This document shows positions 8,554 to 20,642 of a stretch of DNA of 22,664 nt, in pieces. The stretch lies in the NCBI RefSeq assembly GCF_000003605.2, contig NW_003152756.1, forward strand, positions 71,106 through 93,769, in the 5' to 3' direction. The stretch comes from Saccoglossus kowalevskii (lineage: Eukaryota > Hemichordata > Enteropneusta > Harrimaniidae). Below the pieces are notes generated by a model. The model made no database searches, was not told the DNA's origin, and saw only the letters and a program-made list of their open reading frames with translations. A program made the translations under genes and the position numbers. The stretch's first letter is position 1, and each line of letters opens with the position of its first letter.

Positions 8554-9353
8554 GTGATAAACTTAATTCACCGACTACTTTAAATTTGTATATGCAATTG
8601 AAATAGTTTAAATTTATTGGTAATTCAAAATTAGGTAAATAGTATATGTTTTGCCAACGAAATTAATATAATATTGAAATAATGTACCCCAACTCGTTGA
8701 AAAAATGTTAATTTGTTTTACTTTACTTTGCTCCAGGGCCTTGATCCAACCTTACAGCGAGTTAACCGAGATCTGTCACATGCTGTCTGCGAACGCATAA
8801 TCGCCATGGAATTCTCGTCTCTGTAAAAAATACGTGCACTAAATTTTGGAAATTGCGCAATCGGGATAGTATCAAAGTGGAGAAAAAAGACCGAATGTTT
8901 ACTGTGGAGAAGCAAAGTTGCCATTTTGAATACGTAATCAGCCCCCAGAGTTCCTCACTCGACGCAAGCGCTCTGAAAATTCAGACGCAACTTGCACGTT
9001 GACACGATAGGATCTCCTCCTAATTATTGGCACATCACGCCTCTTTGGTCAGCAATATTTCAGCTATTTTCAGTATACTGGTTCATTTTGAAGTATCTCG
9101 ACAATTTATTGAAGCAGTCCTGGATTATTTCGGCGTTTAAGGTGATTTTTTGTTAAAAACTATGCTCAGCCCTGTACACAAACCAAGGCTTTGCTAGTGG
9201 TCTGCCTCATGAATATTCAGTGTTATGATAATGAGATCGTCGTATGACCCCCTTTGCTGAACTTGTTTATGTTCTGCTGCAATAGCAGAACGTTTCTCTC
9301 AACTTCTCGATTTAATAGACATCGATTAACGGTTGTTTGAATTACACATACAG
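8554..9353 (+). other. Probable 5' UTR intron of MEPCE
   Basis: This is 800 bases between GTGATA and TTACACATACAG. It includes a hairpin GTTCTGCT-GCAAT-AGCAGAAC at 9271-9291 and a CpG-bearing patch at 8930-9010 that could instead hold a transcription start. A 68-codon minus-strand frame (8718-8924) starts in an AAAATGGC context but has no recognisable content. Confidence 0.45.
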
Positions 9354-9355
9354 TA

Positions 9356-10723
9356 ATGGCATCGGACGTTGAGCCGGGACCTGACAATGCCAGTTTCGTT
9401 GCTGGACCGATTATGACTAAAATCAGTCCCAGTCACGCAGATTTTGTTGCGGAGAACATCTCCTTTGCTCAACCAACTCAACCATTTGTAAGTATTGACA
9501 ATACAGGTACAATGGGTATTAACTCCAGTGACGTCACATCAAGAAATGATTCGGTTATGAAAGATATTCAGCTTCTGGTACCAGAAGAAGGTAAACCAGT
9601 TCCTACAAGGAAGCGTCGTCATAGCAGCCACTATCCTGCCGGTAACCATAACAACAGTCCAAAATTTACCAGCCCACAGCATATTAAGAAAAGAAGAAAA
9701 ACCGCTGCCATCACACAGCCCATGAAATTCCTTCTTGGTGGAAACAGTACAGACCCATTAAATTTGAATAGTTTAGTAACTGGCGACCCATGTGCGCCTG
9801 TGGTTTCTCCATATTGTTCGCCAGCACCACGTAATAAGGACCCAAATCCTTTTCTCTTTCCAAAAGATATTACAGATCCTTTAAATATTAAATCCGGAGA
9901 TGACAAAGATAACAGTGATCCAACAACCGTGTTAGGGCCACCCAAATCCGGAGGTAAAAAGAAGAAAAGACACTCGCACAGAAAACGAAGTGATGTTGGT
10001 CTGCCACGAAAGGAGGGAAATATTGATTTGTCTAGTGATGGCAGCCTGAGCGAAGTCTTTGAGAAGGACGCAAATGATAAAGAGGTTGTATCACAGTCCG
10101 AGACAATGCCACGGCAAAGTCAGAGAAATGTAGACAAAATAGTTTCGCCAGTATTAGATGCATTTGATGATACATCTCCTAAATTAAGACGTAAAAGAAA
10201 AGATGCCAGTTCCAAAATCAGCCGAAGTTTGCTTCGAGGTGAGTCGGGTCAGAATGAACAAGAGGTGAATAGAACTAGTTGTAAATACAGACGACAACAT
10301 AGCGGGGAAAATAAACTACTGCCAAAATGTCACTCCAAAGGAAAACTATTCCAGTATGGCAATTATAATCAATATTATGGTAAGAGAAACCCTGAACAAG
10401 AAGATTGTAGACTAAAGTGTTTTTGTACAGAGTGGTTCAGGGGAAAAGATGTATTAGATATTGGATGCAATATTGGTCATGTGACTCTAACAATTGCCAA
10501 GGACTTTGAGCCGCGCAAAATTACTGGAATTGATATAGATGGAAACCTGATAAGTATTGCCAGGAAAAATATTAGACATTACCTCTCTCCAGCTTGGTCT
10601 TTTATGGGTCAGAAGTTTCCCATATCTATGGATAGATGCCATGGACCTATAGCTGCCCCACCTATCCCACAAAGTGGAATGGACCACACTCCAAGGTTTC
10701 CAAACAATGTGATGTTCAGATGT
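9356..10723 (+). CDS. MEPCE: 7SK snRNA methylphosphate capping enzyme (MEPCE / Bin3 family), first coding exon
   Basis: MEPCE adds a methyl group from S-adenosylmethionine to the 5' gamma-phosphate of 7SK snRNA and stays in the 7SK snRNP that restrains P-TEFb in the nucleus. This exon encodes 456 residues. The N-terminal half is disordered and basic (RKRRHS at 85, KKRRK at 111, GGKKKKRHSHRKR at 199). It carries two family-specific short motifs: MKFLLGGN..DPLNLNSL (123-140) and FPKDITDPLN (168-177). The methyltransferase begins at FQYGNYNQYYGKRNP (332-346). SAM motif I VLDIGCNIGHVTLTIA is at 366-381, followed by GIDIDGNLISIARKNIRHYL (391-410) and GPIAAPPIP (430-438). The ATG has G at -3 and +4, two bases after a CAG acceptor. 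The exon ends TGT|GTAAGT in phase 0. The frame reads on to a stop at 10745, which is intron. The C-terminal third of the domain is not in the window. Confidence 0.94.
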
Positions 10724-11654
10724 GTAAGTAAACAATGTTTTTGTTAATGAATTTATCCAATATAACCTAAGGTTCAACCTAATTATATCTTGCACCAAAA
10801 TAATTATATTTGTTTTATATTTATACTCTGATAAAAACAACATTTTGCACTAGCTTTAGCCAGAAAATTTAAATGAGCCCATCCAAAAAGAATGAAGAGA
10901 AAATTTACAATAAAAATGTAACTTTGAATGCCATGAATTTGGTAAATTTGTTTCTACAAATTTTGAAGAATTTTTCCATAATTTTTTTCAGGGTTGTCCC
11001 CAGACCCTGAGAGTAGTAGCCCCACTAGTCTCGAATGTTGAGCAACAATGAACACAATATAGGCAATTAATGCAATATTGTTATGAAAATTATCCATTAA
11101 TCTGAGCATTTTTTGAAATACCGGTAGTCATTGTTTACCATTTAAAATTTGTGGGGGGAAAAATTGTGGTTTATTTTGTGAAAAGTAACAAAGTGTTCAA
11201 CAAATTAAACTATCTATGTATTGCTATAATCGGAAGAACTAATGAAAACTATGAAAAATAGTTTTGCCAGTGTGAAAATTGACAGCTGATTGGTGGCTGG
11301 CTGGCTGAAACACTGGCATTTTAATACACATGCAAAAAACTGTATGCCTTCAGATTTGCAGAACCCAAAAAAAGGATTACAAGAAGGATTATTTGGGGAG
11401 GGTAATTTTCAATTATATTTCGTACATGAGTACCAGCTCATGGCTATAAATAGTTAACCAGAAGTTATACCAATTAAGGTCAGTAAATGAAAATAGTCAT
11501 TTATCAATAGTCATTTGTGCAGCCACAATATTACTATAATGCATCTAGCATCATGGTTATCAAAGGTATTTTTTAGGGCTTCAATAAATTTATTACAAAT
11601 GCTTCCAGATCTAGCTTTGTTTGACAAATGTCTATTTCTTCGCTCTTGGTCAAC

Positions 11655-12140
11655 CCAATGGTACATCTCCAACCTAGTCACCCAATCAAAAATGATGGTA
11701 CATCTCAATCCCATCAAAAATAATGGTACATCTCAATCCCATCAAAAATAATGGTATATCTCAACCCCATCAAAAATAATGGTACATCTCCAGCCTTGTC
11801 ACCCCTTCAAAAATAATGGTATATCTCAATCCCATAAAAAATAATGGTACATCTCAAACCTAGTCACCCCATAAAAAATAATGGTACAACTCAAACCCAT
11901 AAAAAAATAATGGTATATCTCAACCCATCAAAAATAATGGTACATCTCCAACCTTGTCACCCCTTAAAAAATAATGGTATATCTCCAACCTAGTCTCAGT
12001 GCCCCCATACAAAAAGGTATATTTACCCCATCAGAAATAGTGGTTTATCTCCAACCTAGCTGCCTGCCCCTAACAGAAATAGTCGCCCCCTTCAGAAATA
12101 ATGGTATATATCAAACCTTTCCACCCCATCTGAAATAATG
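11655..12140. repeat. Degenerate minisatellite, about 15 units
   Basis: The core AAAAATAATGGTAYATCTC repeats about 15 times. Short units of about 28 bases (core plus AATCCCATC) mix with longer units of about 38-40 bases carrying an insert like CAACCTTGTCACCCCTT. The left part is the most regular; units decay after about 12000. Frames across it (11515-11751 plus, 11511-11717 minus) are by-products. Confidence 0.9.
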
Positions 12141-12303
12141 CAGGACTTGCAAGTCACTGAGGCCAATTGCTTGAATGTTCCTTCTGAATGCCTTGACCTC
12201 TTCAATACATTCTTCACAATTTCAATCAATTTTAGAAATGTTTGCCTTGAAATTCAGTGTCTTGAAGTTCAAGTCTGGATAATCCTACATATCCAATGTT
12301 GCC

Positions 12304-12333
12304 ACCTTGTCAAAAATAATGGTACATCTCCAA
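12304..12333. repeat. Detached unit of the minisatellite
   Basis: CTTGTCAAAAATAATGGTAC followed by ATCTCC matches the long-unit form of the array, about 160 bases beyond its end. Confidence 0.75.
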
Positions 12334-12609
12334 AAGCATATAGGGTCAACAAGAATTGCATCAGTCATTGGAACACAGTTTACAGCTCTGTGGGCTCGCA
12401 TAATTCAAGACAACCTTAGTCCTAAAATTCTTAAAAGATTTACCATTATATATGTACTTGCGCAGTATTATGACTAAGGCAAATGAAAAGTGTTTCCTGT
12501 AATCTTAAATTTTGCATGCCAACCCTGTATCTGTTTATGGCTGATCTGGAAAGTGAACACTGGAGGGTGCTCATTTCTTGTCTCTAGCTAAATGCTAGAT
12601 GCTAATTTC

Positions 12610-12675
12610 ACACCAAAATATCTGCCTGTACACACCAAAATATCTGCCTGTACACACCAAAATATCTGCCTGTAC
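12610..12675. repeat. Perfect 22-bp tandem triplication
   Basis: Three identical copies (12610, 12632, 12654) start ACACCAAAATATCTGCCTGT and end AC. There is no divergence between copies. Confidence 0.95.
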
Positions 12676-13670
12676 ATATACATTCACATTCATTTGAAAA
12701 TTGCTACTGTACACTATGAAACAACTTGCCCAGCAGGATCTTGTTGAAAACCATTTCAAGATAAAAAGTAAATACATGTACCTACCTACATTGTACCGAC
12801 CCTACTTTTTTTTCAATATTATCTGAAACGTACTATTCATAAAATATTTGGCATTTTTTGTTGTTGCATTATCGTACTTGTTTTACTCGTTGTTACACTG
12901 AGAGAATCTGTCTATATTAATTATCTCTGAATAATTTTAGCATTGATGTCATTAACATATCAATAGTTCTGAAACTTTCTTTTATCCTCAGTATCCATAG
13001 TTTTAAGTACATGTACTATGAAAAGGTTATAGCATGGTGACCTATATACAGTGACACAATTATAGTCATTGGGCTTTCCGCTTTTGTATTATGCCATGAA
13101 TCGAACATCTTAATGACTATGCTTGACATGCACATTGTGTATGCATGCAAAGTTTGTTGATAGTCAAAACAAATTATACCACCTACGCAAATACTAAATA
13201 CTAAGCAGTGACGCCCATGTACCACATTACGTCATATAGAACATGCCATTTGATATTAGGGATTACTCTGCATATTCTAGTTCAAATCAAGATCCACAAG
13301 GACTTTTTATCACACTTGTATCATGGTACAGACTTTACTGGTTACCTTTTTGATTTGTGGGTATTCTCATTAACCATGTAAATTTATTCCGACATCACAA
13401 TAAATAGGGCGGTTGCACTTTCATCTTTGTGGCAACTATAAGTCAATACAGTGCACGAGGAAAACCTACAGCTGTCATCCATTGTTTGAGAAATTAGCAT
13501 ATTCAGATTAGCACACCCACTGACTGCAGGAGCAAAATTTAGGCAAAATTTCCAGACTGTTGGGGAGAGGACCCTTGAACCTACAACCTGGTTATTACTA
13601 ACATCCCTCCCCTTTTTGTATGCTTTACTGTGTTTAAGCCACTTAGTTCTCCTGCTCTGATAGTTTTATA

Positions 13671-13882
13671 TACTGTGGAATACTTTATTTTTGCTGGAAT
13701 TAATTTTCGCTGAAAAGGCTTTATAGGTGTTTTGTATGGAGTTTATTTTCACTGATTTTTGACGAGTTTAATGTGAAATATAAGAAAAAAAGTATATTCG
13801 CTGGATTTTATTTTCACGGAATCATCCCTTCAGCAAAAATAGCGAAAATAACTTCCAAGCGAAAATAAAGTATTCTACAGTA
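13671..13882 (+). repeat. 212-bp MITE, copy A
   Basis: The ends are TACTGTGGAATACTTTATTT and, reverse-complemented, TACTGTAGAATACTTTATTT, each starting with TA, so the insertion is of Tc1/mariner type. The interior repeats ATTTTCGCTG-like words in both orientations. Its sequence matches the reverse complement of copy B (19340-19551) along the full 212 bases with few differences. Confidence 0.88.
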
Positions 13883-16800
13883 AATCATTGTTATGATGGT
13901 TATAATATTTGAACAAGTGTAATGCATGAATGGTTTATGTGCCCCAGGGTGCAGACACTATTTACCCAACATATATACCAAACAGAAATTTGTCTTCATA
14001 AATGCCAACAGATATTTGTCTTGGTGGGATTTTAAATTGTGGCTCTGGGTACAGGTATGTATAAAAAGAAACATGGTGACCAGATTTCACTATGCAAATC
14101 ATACTAGATGTGACACATTTGGTCAGAGTATGCTGCAAAGTCGTTCAAATCACAAATTTCTTGTTTACATTTTGTAGCGCTGGAATGAATAGACTGTTTC
14201 AGCCAAGGTAATTACCTCCTCTGTATGCGAAGCCCTGAGATACCTTGGGATATCATGCATGCATGATCACTTTTGGGGGCCATGTCATCGTATAACTATT
14301 ATGGAATTTAATTTTTCAGATATTTTCATATTAAACACCAGTGATTGCTTATTTGTATTCACATGGAAGCTCTGCATAGTTTAACTTTTATTTATTTATT
14401 TGATTTCATAGAAGGGGTCATAGAAATCGGGTGGTTATGTTTGTGCTTTTAAGGTTAATGCCTAGAGATTTATCACCAATAAATGGTAAAGATAAACCTG
14501 CATTGTTCCATTTTTTTATGTTTATGATTGTATGTATTGCACAAGCTGGTGCTTCTTTGTTGACAGTATCTAATCATTCGTTTCATCTTTGGAATAATGC
14601 ATCTTGGGATAGAAAATGAAAATAAAATAATAATGTTGCTGTCACCACCATATTATTCTGCAATACCAAAGCAGGAGCATTGCCAACCAACGGTTTGATC
14701 TAACACATTCTAATGGCATAAATATCTTGAGACACACATAGCAAGCAAATGAGCAACTAGCCTGGCTATATTGTCGTAGTCTAACAGGGAATATGTATTA
14801 ATGGTTAGTTTGTAAATATTCTCTATTTTTCACATAACTATCATTTAGTTTGCAATATCATTTGATACGGTACATTAAATGTCACGATAGTTGCATTACT
14901 TGTTCGAACAAGACGTGGAGCGAAAACAAATTGCAGAACCATTTGTATCACTGATATGTGAATTTCAGGCTCGATACAATTATCGTATGATGTATTGACA
15001 ATAACTTGTAATAATGCTGAAATAATATTGGTAGTGTTTCTGTCGGTTAAAAACCAATGGCATTTATAACTGCAAAAACACGTCTACCATTACATGTATG
15101 CTTATTACTATATTAGATGCAATACCTTATTTGCATAAATTAATGTGTTTTTTGAGCGTGCAAAATGTCTTTTTGATGTGTTGGGCTTGTATTGATAATA
15201 ATAGTAGTATACTTGTATTGATAATTCCTGACATCACTTGCATGGACAAGCTCTATGAACAAAGTCATACATGTATCGGGTGATAATCCCATAAAGTTAC
15301 TAAACAATTAACTTCATCAAGCATCCCGTCATTTTAATTTCAGCTTTCTGAAAATGTATTTATTGCTGACCTTGTTGAGCAGTGAAAATTGATTACAGAC
15401 ATTGAATTGTTGCAAATTGTTTTGAAATACTGAATGACATAATTTGACAAGCAAACTCTCTAAATGTTGAATTTGTGCTCCATCAGATGGTCCTCCAAAT
15501 CAGCTCTGATTGAAACAACGTTCTACGAGATCAATTCATAAAAATAAAATATTGTCCAGTTACTGTATTGGTTCTATTAGTAGGACAGTATGCAAAATTC
15601 AGATGTACATTTGTTGAGTAAATATGTGATGAGTGTAAATATTTGCATGTGCATGCCAGTGGTGCCCATAATTCAATAATAGTCACCTGACTACTGTGCA
15701 GACATTTGATAGTTAACATAGTTACCATGGTTACAGGAAAAAAAAGTCTCTTTGAGGTTAGCTTGCCTTTTGTCACTACAACACCATTACAATGAATAGT
15801 CATTCATATAAAAATAGTTGTTCTGGCACTCAGCTGGTGCTTAGATTACGGCCAACGTAGCTGCCGATTTTCAAATTCCACAAATCACAGATTAAGTAAA
15901 CTAGTACATTATAGTTACGGTACATGAATATATTTTTTCTATTCATGTAACAATTTGTTTGAATTTCTTTATGAAAAACCCTTGGCTACCATTAAAACAA
16001 ATGATCAGATTTCTTGACGTTTGTCCTATGTTTTTATTTTATGCTGTTGTTCACAAATCCCTGATAAAAATATATGGTCGCGAAACTACTTTTTGCACAA
16101 AACAAAGGTCAAACACTCATGGAAATGATGATTTTTTGGGGTATTTATTTCTATGTTAAAAAAAAATTTCTCGCTATTTTCAAAATTTATACATATACCG
16201 ATAGTGAAAAAATTTGTTATTGGAATAATGTTTTAACATGGTCTCCTATGGAAATTATTCCAAAAATGTTTTTTAGGTAGTTTTTCTCAAAATAAATATT
16301 TTGTACCAGAAAGAAAAACTTGAAAAGTTAATGAAGTATGTCTATAACTATGTCACACTCGTATAATAAGAAACTGCTATAAATTTTTTCGCCGCTACTT
16401 ATTATAAGGTTGATCCTCTTGTTCTACCTTAATTGTGAGAAGAATAATTAGCTCTTGTTGGTTCTGATTTGCAAAAGTGATCAATCTTCTCAGAAGCCAT
16501 GCCTTGATGAACCTATGTGTGTTCCGGGTTGACATCTTGACCCACAATTATCAAATTCTGCAGACATCACACTTTTTAGGAAATGTTTTCACATAAATAA
16601 AAACTATTTCAAGGTTTTAAAAATTTTCATTTAGTGAACTAAAAACCTTTTTTTTTTTGCCAGATGCTTATGGGTACAAGTCTGCCTGTTTCATGTTTGA
16701 AATGTACCCTTTAACCATAGTAAATATAACTTTATATATACGAACTCAAGATTGCGCGACATACCAGCAAATCAAATAGCTACATGTATATGTACAACAT

Positions 16801-17397
16801 GTTCTATTTGATACGGAATAACAAAAATAACAATAATTTGTTGTCGAAATATTGTTGGGCAACCTGATGGAACAGTCAAATTGATGGTAATTTGAAATAT
16901 TACATACTCTATTTTGTCAAGCAAACTGTCAATTGACATTTCTGTTTTATTTTAATGCATTTCAAATTGGAGTCCCTCAAATACCAAGATAGATGAAACC
17001 TTCTGTTGGTTTTATCACAAGAGCAATTGATAAAAAAATGACTATCTGTTAATATAATGAGTATATTTACATGCTAATACATTGAATACCAATGCTGGCC
17101 ACAAGTCTGAAGTAAATTTTGTGTTGATTACTATTCTACCTACCGGTAAATTCACATTATAAGCTAATTGGATTAAAAAATTCAATTAAGAAGTACATGT
17201 ATGCGTTTTAGTTAGATACTGTTAGTGTCATTTAGTGCAACTATTATTTGTAAATGTTATCCTGGGCTTATACAGGGTTATCTAGTTTTAGATACAGTGG
17301 TTAATGACATTGCTTTTCTTTATACTGGCTTGTTTATTCACTTGGTTAACAGTGGAAAAATCATTGTTATTCAGATTCCTGCAGCAACGTAGAGGTA

Positions 17398-17571
17398 CAG
17401 TGAACAAAAAGACAACTCAACCAGCAGTATTGTAATTTTGCTAACAAAATAGCCATATTGATATTAGTTTACCATTACAAACTGTTATATTTCAACTATC
17501 AATATTGCTATTTTGATAGCAAAATAGCGAGTGATATAATATTCCTGGTTGGAATGCTTTTTCGTTCACAG
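17398..17571. repeat. 174-bp hairpin-forming MITE
   Basis: Flanking TA lies at 17396-17397 and 17572-17573. The left end CAGTGAACAAAAAG pairs with the right end, reverse complement CTGTGAACGAAAAAG. Pairing continues through CAACCAG, AGTATT/AATATT, then CAAAATAGC and ATATTGAT. Almost the entire element can fold back on itself. Confidence 0.72.
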
Positions 17572-17601
17572 TAACAAATTTTTTTTCTAGTCAATTTTTT
17601 T

Positions 17602-17957
17602 TAGCTTCGCTGTCATCATAGATGACAGAGCAACATGTTCATATAGGTGATTGTTCGTTGTCCGTCCATCAACTATAACATTTCCATCTTCTTCATGAAA
17701 ACTACCAGTTCAATTGCTTTGATACTTACATGTATTATCTAGGTACCTTGTGTGGACCTCAGTCTGATTTGTTTTATATGTTTCGATATCTTCAATTCTA
17801 TTTTTTTGGGGGGCGAATATTTTTGGTAAAAAAATTCTATTTCCGATTTTGTCTTGATAGTGCTATCAAATTTCTTTGACAACTGTATATACATGTTCCT
17901 TAGATTAGTTCTCTGCATTAGGGGAACACTCAAGGCTCTGCTGAAACAGCGAAGCTA
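17602..17957. repeat. 356-bp element with 12-bp inverted ends
   Basis: TAGCTTCGCTGT at 17602-17613 is mirrored exactly by ACAGCGAAGCTA at 17946-17957. Just inside the left end is a small hairpin, CTGTCATC-ATA-GATGACAG (17610-17628). The interior has the GTTCGTTGTCCGTCCATCAA and CTTCTTCATGAAAACTACCA style that I associate with common molluscan repeats (memory, unchecked). Confidence 0.5.
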
Positions 17958-19339
17958 TTTCGACAGTCAAGTCACTAGTTCACAAATTTTATTGCGATGT
18001 AAATGTTGCTGTTTTCCTAAAGATGTTCTCTGATGCTTGCAAAGTGCTGTCATTGCAAATGCAATTAAATAATCAGATCGTGGAAATTTCTAGATGTACC
18101 AGCATTTCACATAAAATTATTGTAGCCAATTTGTAAATGTAATTCACTATTGCCAACTAGTGAAAAGTTAGCGATGAGAGCTTCGGTATCATTTAAATGC
18201 ACGAGTTGAATAGATTCATATTTGCAAGATAGTAAGTGTACATTGCTCTTAAAATTCAAATGAAACTCGTTCACTGGTTTGTCATACAGGTCAGGAAATT
18301 TTGTGTTTTTCAAGTTTGTGTATATTCCTTGCTAGTTTTGGAGGAAGCTGGTCGAAATTGGTATTCCAATTGTCCCATGGTAGTTTGTATTAAAAACATT
18401 GTGAAGTTCAATATGATTACATGTAACAATTCCCCATCATGCAATTCATGCGAGAATACGTTATTAGTAGGGAAGAGAATGTTTGAAAATTGTATGCCTG
18501 TGTTACATACTAGATCAAAACTTATCAAATCCTACTTGACTGTGGACAGCTTGTCTCTGTTACAATTACACAGATCTGGAGCAGTCAGTCCACTAACCTT
18601 ACAATGTAACTGGATGTTACTCCATACATATAATACCATTGTGTTAACATACATGTACAATGCCGATGTGTTAACATATTGAAGGCCTCACAAAGTCTTA
18701 GATCCTGTTTCGGTGATGCGTGTGCGTGCATTCATGATCATTCTTCCAGGATATATTGATACTGATGCATGTAGGTAGGGTTATTAAAAACACAATTTTT
18801 TTCTCTAGCCTGATTATAGTCATTCTTTATTTACAAAAATGCACAAACTCGATATAAACGCGCATATTTGACTTCTGTAAAATACATACAGATCTGGTTG
18901 GGTGTGCATCTAATGCATGTGCCCGAACAAAGTTGTTGTGGCTTATGGCAATCAGAATAAAACAAAAGACATGATATCAACTTGCTAAAGTAGGCACACT
19001 TTAAAATGCACTGGTTGAACAGGGTATGCTAAGATATAGTGGTGAGGCCATGGCCAAATAAACGATTCTGGTTCATTGGAAGTACAAAAATGTATACTTT
19101 AGTAAGGTAGTTTTTAAATTAAAAGTACCGGGTAAGTAGTGAAAACTGAACTGTATCAAAATATTCATTTCATTTTTTTTTAGCCGGAAATTTTGAGGAT
19201 GTTCTCCAGTACTAAATCAGAAAAGTTACTGAACAGTTCATTGTAACATCTATTTGACAATCTAAACATGTGATGATGTACATGTAGAAGATTATAAAAA
19301 GGAAACTAGTGAATTTTAAGTATGCAGAAATAATCTTTA

Positions 19340-19551
19340 TACTGTAGAATACTTTATTTTCGCTTGGAATTAATTTTCGCTATTTTCGCTGAAGGGATGA
19401 ATCCGTGAAAATAAAATCCAGCGAATATACTTTTTTTCCTATATTTCACATTAAACTCATCAAAAATCAGTGAAAATAAATTCCATACAAAACGCCCAAA
19501 AAGCCTTTTCAGCGAAAATTAAATCCAGCGAAAATAAAATATTCCACAGTA
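19340..19551 (-). repeat. 212-bp MITE, copy B, inverted relative to copy A
   Basis: It starts TACTGTAGAATACTTTATTT, ends AATATTCCACAGTA and has exactly the same length as copy A. The terminal TA on both sides suggests target duplication. Confidence 0.88.
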
Positions 19552-20622
19552 ATTGATTTTGGAAAATGAGAATCCAGAAAATAAGACTGGTAGTGCTTGC
19601 TGCATATGCAGCTGTTTTAGAATTCTATCTTTACTAGTAATTGCTTTATCTCTATTACCTACACAGCACTCCAAACACCACATGCACCATTATGTGCAGT
19701 TGTACTGTATATGTATTACATGTAAAATGTCTATCTCCCTCTAGGTTATATACATGTACTTGCCTTGTATTGTTCCAGCTGTTTATGTCATATTCTAAAT
19801 AAAATAAAATAAAGACAACTCAATAATTTTGGTTGAATTGTTTGCATAGTTGCTCCGTTTTTTTGTTTGTGCCTTATGGAGATGGGTAATTGCTTTGTAA
19901 TGACTGATGGTCTTTATAAGCTATATTTCATGCGGTTGTACATGTACTGCATGTGTATCGTTATATACATTCACAGGGCTTGAACTTGAGAGGGCACCCA
20001 AAATCCAAAGTCCAAAATTGATAAAATTGCTTTGGTATTATACATGTAGGTGCAGTGCAATATTGAAGGGCACCAATTCAAACTCATTAAGTATCGAGGC
20101 AAGAATTGCGTATTTGATATATGCACTACAGTTTGTTTTCAAGGAGGAAGCATTAAACTTGTATACTGGTAATACATACAATAATAAACATTATCTCTAC
20201 AAATAGTTGTAATGTTGCTGTATTAACCGGGGCTCCTGCATAAATTCAGGTTCCTCTAATAGAAAATGTAATTTATAAACGAGCCATGGCATGACCACAC
20301 CATGTCTTTGAAGATGTCCTGCAAATAATATAATCATAGCTTGAAATTAAAAAAGAAAATGTTAGAAGTCAACTAGACTGCTTTTAAAAGTTGTGTTTCT
20401 AATGGGTGGTCATGGAAAGTGTTAATACAAATAAATGTCATTGCTCAATTTGTGTTTAATAATAATAGACACCCATACATGTAGATTTGAAGATATATTC
20501 ATTTTGTGAGACCTAGTTTTAGTTTTAGGTAGGACAAAAGTTGGACTATTGTTTTAGTTGTGTGTCCTGATACCTGTACATAACAAGGTTCTCCCCAGAA
20601 AAAATGCATAGCGCTGCAACTA

Positions 20623-20642
20623 ATTTGCATATTAATTTGCAT
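20623..20642. promoter_or_regulatory. Two octamer-type ATTTGCAT words, 12 bases apart
   Basis: ATTTGCAT at 20623-20630 and 20635-20642 are POU-factor octamer matches. They are also explained by a 12-base tandem duplication of TAATTTGCATAT, so function is doubtful. Confidence 0.2.

Noticed and set aside
8718-8924. Minus-strand frame of 68 codons beginning MATLLLHSK in an AAAATGGC context
   Set aside because: There is no recognisable family, no codon-level sign of selection that I can see, and it overlaps the probable MEPCE 5' intron. The start context is more likely a promoter word.
9529-9536. Second TGACGTCA palindrome, inside MEPCE coding sequence
   Set aside because: It encodes part of SSDVTS in the coding exon. 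A regulatory role cannot be separated from coding by eye.
9631-9945. Minus-strand frame of 104 codons
   Set aside because: It is antisense to the well-supported MEPCE coding exon.
10487-10843. Minus-strand frame of 118 codons
   Set aside because: It overlaps the MEPCE methyltransferase region in antisense and runs into AT-rich intron.
11690-11751. Repeated NGTSQ-type peptide in the minisatellite frame
   Set aside because: The unit lengths are not multiples of three, so the frame breaks between units. The repeat is non-coding.
13560-13600. GGTTGTAGGTTCAAGGGTCC on the minus strand, like a Pol III B box
   Set aside because: It does not match GGTTCRANNCC well, no A box lies at the right distance, and no cloverleaf could be drawn.
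13948-14055. Possible plus-strand exon ending GGGTACAG|GTATGT with a CAG acceptor-like site near 13954
   Set aside because: The donor is excellent, but the only open frame (…RYLSWWDFKLWLWVQ) does not resemble the missing Bin3 domain, and no partner exon was found. Likely a pseudo-exon.
18236-18682. Plus-strand frame of 148 codons, the longest in the right half
   Set aside because: The composition is that of translated AT-rich DNA (many Cys, Tyr, Leu and scattered Met), with no domain and no splice context. It is expected by chance in 12 kb.
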